Source: Sphingomonadaceae bacterium (lineage in GTDB: Bacteria; Pseudomonadota; Alphaproteobacteria; Sphingomonadales; Sphingomonadaceae). Taken from it: 7,493 nucleotides of DNA. The stretch spans positions 1 through 7,493 of the forward strand of contig JACMKH010000483.1 in the NCBI GenBank assembly GCA_014380205.1. The letters are read 5' to 3'. The stretch's first letter is position 1; every line of letters starts with the position of its first letter. Made by a program: the position numbers and the translations under genes. Shown here in pieces: positions 5,986 through 7,493 of this stretch. The notes under the pieces were generated by a model that made no database searches, was not told the origin of the DNA, and worked only from the letters and a program-made list of their open reading frames with translations.

Positions 5986-6768
5986 GTGGCCGAAGCGGGC
6001 AAGATCGATCCGATGCACCAGTTCCAGATCGAGCCGGTGTTCGGCGCGAGCTGGGAATCGCTGGGCGGCGTCTCGTTCACCAATTCGGCGCTGTGGATGA
6101 TGATCGTGCTCGGTGCGATCTGGCTGTTCATGATCGGCGGGATGAAGCGCGAGCTCGTCCCCGGCCGCTGGCAGGTCGCGGTCGAGGGGATCACCGGCTT
6201 CATCACGTCGATGCTCGACACCAACGTCGGGCCCGAGGGCCGCCGCTACATCCCCTGGGTGTTCACCGTCTTCATGTTCGTGCTGTTCGCCAACCTTATG
6301 GGGATGATGCCCTTCGGCATCGTTCCCGGCGTCCACCCGTTCACCGTCACCAGCCAGTTCACGATCACCGGCGTGCTCGCCATCATCAGCTTCTCGATCG
6401 TGCTGATCGTCGGATTCTGGCGCCATGGCCTCCATTTCTTCTCGCTGTTCGTTCCCGCGGGCACGCCCTTTGTGCTCAAGCTCTTGATCGTGCCGATCGA
6501 GTTCGTCTCGTTCATGGTGCGCCCGTTCAGCCTCGCGCTGCGACTGTTCGTCGCGATGATCGCGGGCCATATTCTGATCAAGGTGTTCGGCAGCTTCATC
6601 GTCTCGGGGCTCAACGCCGAGGGCGTGATGGGGCCCGCGATCGCCGCGCTGAGCTTCGTCTTCATCGCGGGCGTGAGCGCGCTCGAGTTGCTGGTCTGCG
6701 CTATCCAGGCCTATGTGTTCGCCTTGCTGACCTCGCTCTACATCAACGATGCGGTCAACCTTCACTGA
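5986..6768 (+). CDS. atpB: F0F1 ATP synthase subunit a
   Basis: A 260-residue polytopic inner-membrane protein starting at GTG (MAEAGKIDPMHQF..., the usual alphaproteobacterial N-terminus). It forms the proton half-channels beside the c-ring. Hydrophobic segments lie at about 33-52, 89-110, 125-145, 162-180, 183-207 and 216-255. The catalytic arginine is Arg186 in 'SLALRLFVAMIAGH', equivalent to E. coli Arg210. His195 and Glu234 sit where E. coli has Glu219 and His245; this reciprocal swap is the arrangement known from mitochondria and related bacteria. Gln241 matches E. coli Gln252. Length and ending ('TSLYINDAVNLH') are normal, and no defect is visible. It is followed after 36 nt by atpE. 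An upstream TTG at 5953 would add 11 residues but lacks a ribosome-binding site. Confidence 0.95.
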   Translation: MAEAGKIDPMHQFQIEPVFGASWESLGGVSFTNSALWMMIVLGAIWLFMIGGMKRELVPGRWQVAVEGITGFITSMLDTNVGPEGRRYIPWVFTVFMFVLFANLMGMMPFGIVPGVHPFTVTSQFTITGVLAIISFSIVLIVGFWRHGLHFFSLFVPAGTPFVLKLLIVPIEFVSFMVRPFSLALRLFVAMIAGHILIKVFGSFIVSGLNAEGVMGPAIAALSFVFIAGVSALELLVCAIQAYVFALLTSLYINDAVNLH

Positions 6769-6804
6769 TCACCAACCACCGAACTCGCAACAGGAGCTGA
6801 CATC

Positions 6805-7032
6805 ATGGATCTCGAAGCTGCAAAGGTCATCGGCGCCGGTCTCGCCGCCATCGGCGTGGGCGCCGCCGCCGCTGGCGTGGGCAACGTCTTCGGCTCGTTC
6901 CTCCAGGGCGCGCTGCGCAATCCGGCGGCCGCGGACGGCCAGCAGGGCCGGCTGTTCATCGGCTTCGCCGCCGCCGAGCTGCTCGGTCTGATCGCATTCG
7001 CCGTCGCGATGATCATTCTCTACGCCGTTTGA
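6805..7032 (+). CDS. atpE: F0F1 ATP synthase subunit c
   Basis: A 75-residue hairpin of two membrane helices that assembles into the rotating c-ring. AGGAG at 6792-6796, 8 nt before the ATG, supports the start and implies strong translation, as expected for the most abundant Fo subunit. Helix 1 (about 7-31) carries the small-residue packing face 'GVGAAAAGVGNVFG'. The cytoplasmic loop has Arg38-Asn39-Pro40, which contacts the central stalk. Helix 2 (about 50-72) has the proton-binding Glu58 in 'FAAAELLGL', equivalent to E. coli Asp61. I see no extra sodium-site ligands that would argue against H+ coupling. It sits between atpB and the b/b' gene, with a very stable hairpin starting 8 nt after its stop. 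Confidence 0.97.
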   Translation: MDLEAAKVIGAGLAAIGVGAAAAGVGNVFGSFLQGALRNPAAADGQQGRLFIGFAAAELLGLIAFAVAMIILYAV

Positions 7033-7040
7033 TTGCGAGA

Positions 7041-7124
7041 GCCGCTCCGGCCCTCACCCCCACCCGGCCTCCCATTCAGTATACTGGTGTTGGGCGGCCG
7101 GGTGGGGGTGAGGGTCGGAGCGGC
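7041..7124 (+). repeat. 84-nt near-perfect inverted repeat (REP-like hairpin) between atpE and the b/b' gene
   Basis: Bases 7041-7074 pair with 7091-7124 over 34 positions, with one G-T wobble (7050/7115) and one mismatch (7070/7095). The left arm runs GCCGCTCCGGCCC, then TCACCCCCACCCGGCC, then TCCCA. The apex holds a 10-bp palindrome, CAGTATACTG (7077-7086). As RNA this would be an extremely stable stem, set 8 nt after the atpE stop and 23 nt before the next start. No U-tract follows, so it is not a classical terminator. The arm sequence looks like a mobile palindromic repeat of GC-rich proteobacteria (recollection). A likely effect is to protect the 3' end of atpIBE mRNA or to lower expression of the distal genes, fitting the excess of subunit c needed (inference). 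Confidence 0.85.
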
Positions 7125-7147
7125 GCTTCCAACAGAAAAGCCCTGCA

Positions 7148-7493
7148 ATGCCCCAGATCAACCAGCTCGCCGAAGTCGCGCTCTCGCAATTCTTCTGGCT
7201 GCTGCTCACGCTCGGCATCATCTATTTCGGCATCGCCAAGGCGATGGTGCCCAAGATTCAGCAGACCGTCGAGGCGCGCGACAAGCGCATCGCCGACGAT
7301 CTCGCGGCCGCCGAGCGCGCGCGCGCCGAGGCCGACGCGACCGAGGAGGAGTACCGGGGCAAGATCAACGCCGCGCGCGACGAGGTCCATGCGCTGATCC
7401 TCGACGCCAAATCCTCGGCCGCGCGCGCGACCGAGGCGCGGCTCGGCGAGGTCGACGCGGGGATCGAGGCCAAGGCGGCCGACGCGACCGCGA
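7148..7493 (+). CDS. atpF: F0F1 ATP synthase subunit b/b' (5' part, 3' end outside window)
   Basis: An open frame of 115 complete codons running off the window end, starting at ATG 7148-7150. One membrane helix at about residues 13-34 ('SQFFWLLLTLGIIYFGIAKAMV') is followed by a long charged, Ala/Glu/Arg-rich helix without prolines beyond residue 35 (from 'VEARDKRIADDLAAAERARAE'), the coiled-coil peripheral stalk that joins Fo to F1. Alphaproteobacteria carry two such genes in tandem, b' first and b second. Position directly after atpE and the 'MPQI...' start make b' the more likely identity (also named atpG, atpX or atpF2), so the symbol is approximate. The Shine-Dalgarno is weak (only AGAAAAG about 9 nt or more upstream), in contrast to atpE, which may contribute to lower output of this subunit. 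Confidence 0.9.
   Translation, partial: MPQINQLAEVALSQFFWLLLTLGIIYFGIAKAMVPKIQQTVEARDKRIADDLAAAERARAEADATEEEYRGKINAARDEVHALILDAKSSAARATEARLGEVDAGIEAKAADATA

Noticed and set aside
5866..6765. Minus-strand open frame of 299 codons opposite atpB, and the plus frame 5856-6800
   Set aside because: Both are GC-driven shadows of atpB: one is extremely rich in Asp, Glu and His, the other in Arg. atpB itself is unmistakable.

Overview
The window looks like a chromosomal segment of a GC-rich alphaproteobacterium, most likely of the Sphingomonadales. Three things suggest this: the atpI-atpB-atpE-b' gene order of an alphaproteobacterial Fo operon, the mitochondrial-type His/Glu arrangement in subunit a, and the style of the YdbH/YnbE/YdbL proteins. 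No rRNA, tRNA, CRISPR array, transposase or phage gene was seen. The taxonomic call is an inference from family resemblance, without any search.

Layout: (1) 1-2071, plus strand: an envelope-lipid operon. It holds the 3' part of a ydbH-like gene (AsmA-like intermembrane bridge protein), a ynbE-like lipoprotein gene and a ydbL-like periplasmic gene, joined by two ATGA stop/start overlaps. (2) 2072-2218: a short intergenic stretch with a REP-like palindrome and an A-tract. (3) 2219-4696, plus strand: an 825-residue RTX-type calcium-binding protein built almost entirely from GGxGxDxLx repeats, with two kinds of spacer module and a C-terminal tail of the 'bluetail' surface-protein type. It is probably exported by a type I secretion system that is not encoded here. 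(4) 4700-5443, minus strand: a secreted or periplasmic DUF3298/RsiV-like protein, ending 3 bases from the RTX stop. (5) 5444-5622: a divergent promoter region. (6) 5623-7493, plus strand: the start of the ATP synthase Fo operon, with atpI, atpB (a), atpE (c) and the 5' part of the b/b' gene. A hairpin spans the atpI stop codon, and an 84-nt near-perfect hairpin sits between atpE and b'.

The first three genes should act together: YdbH spans the periplasm from the inner membrane, YnbE anchors the bridge at the outer membrane, and YdbL controls YnbE assembly. The last four build the proton channel and peripheral stalk of ATP synthase. The RTX gene looks like an accessory gene set between these two conserved blocks, with visibly less GC-extreme codon use. 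I see no multi-gene novel system. The items most worth following are the RNA hairpins in the atp operon and the RTX surface protein.
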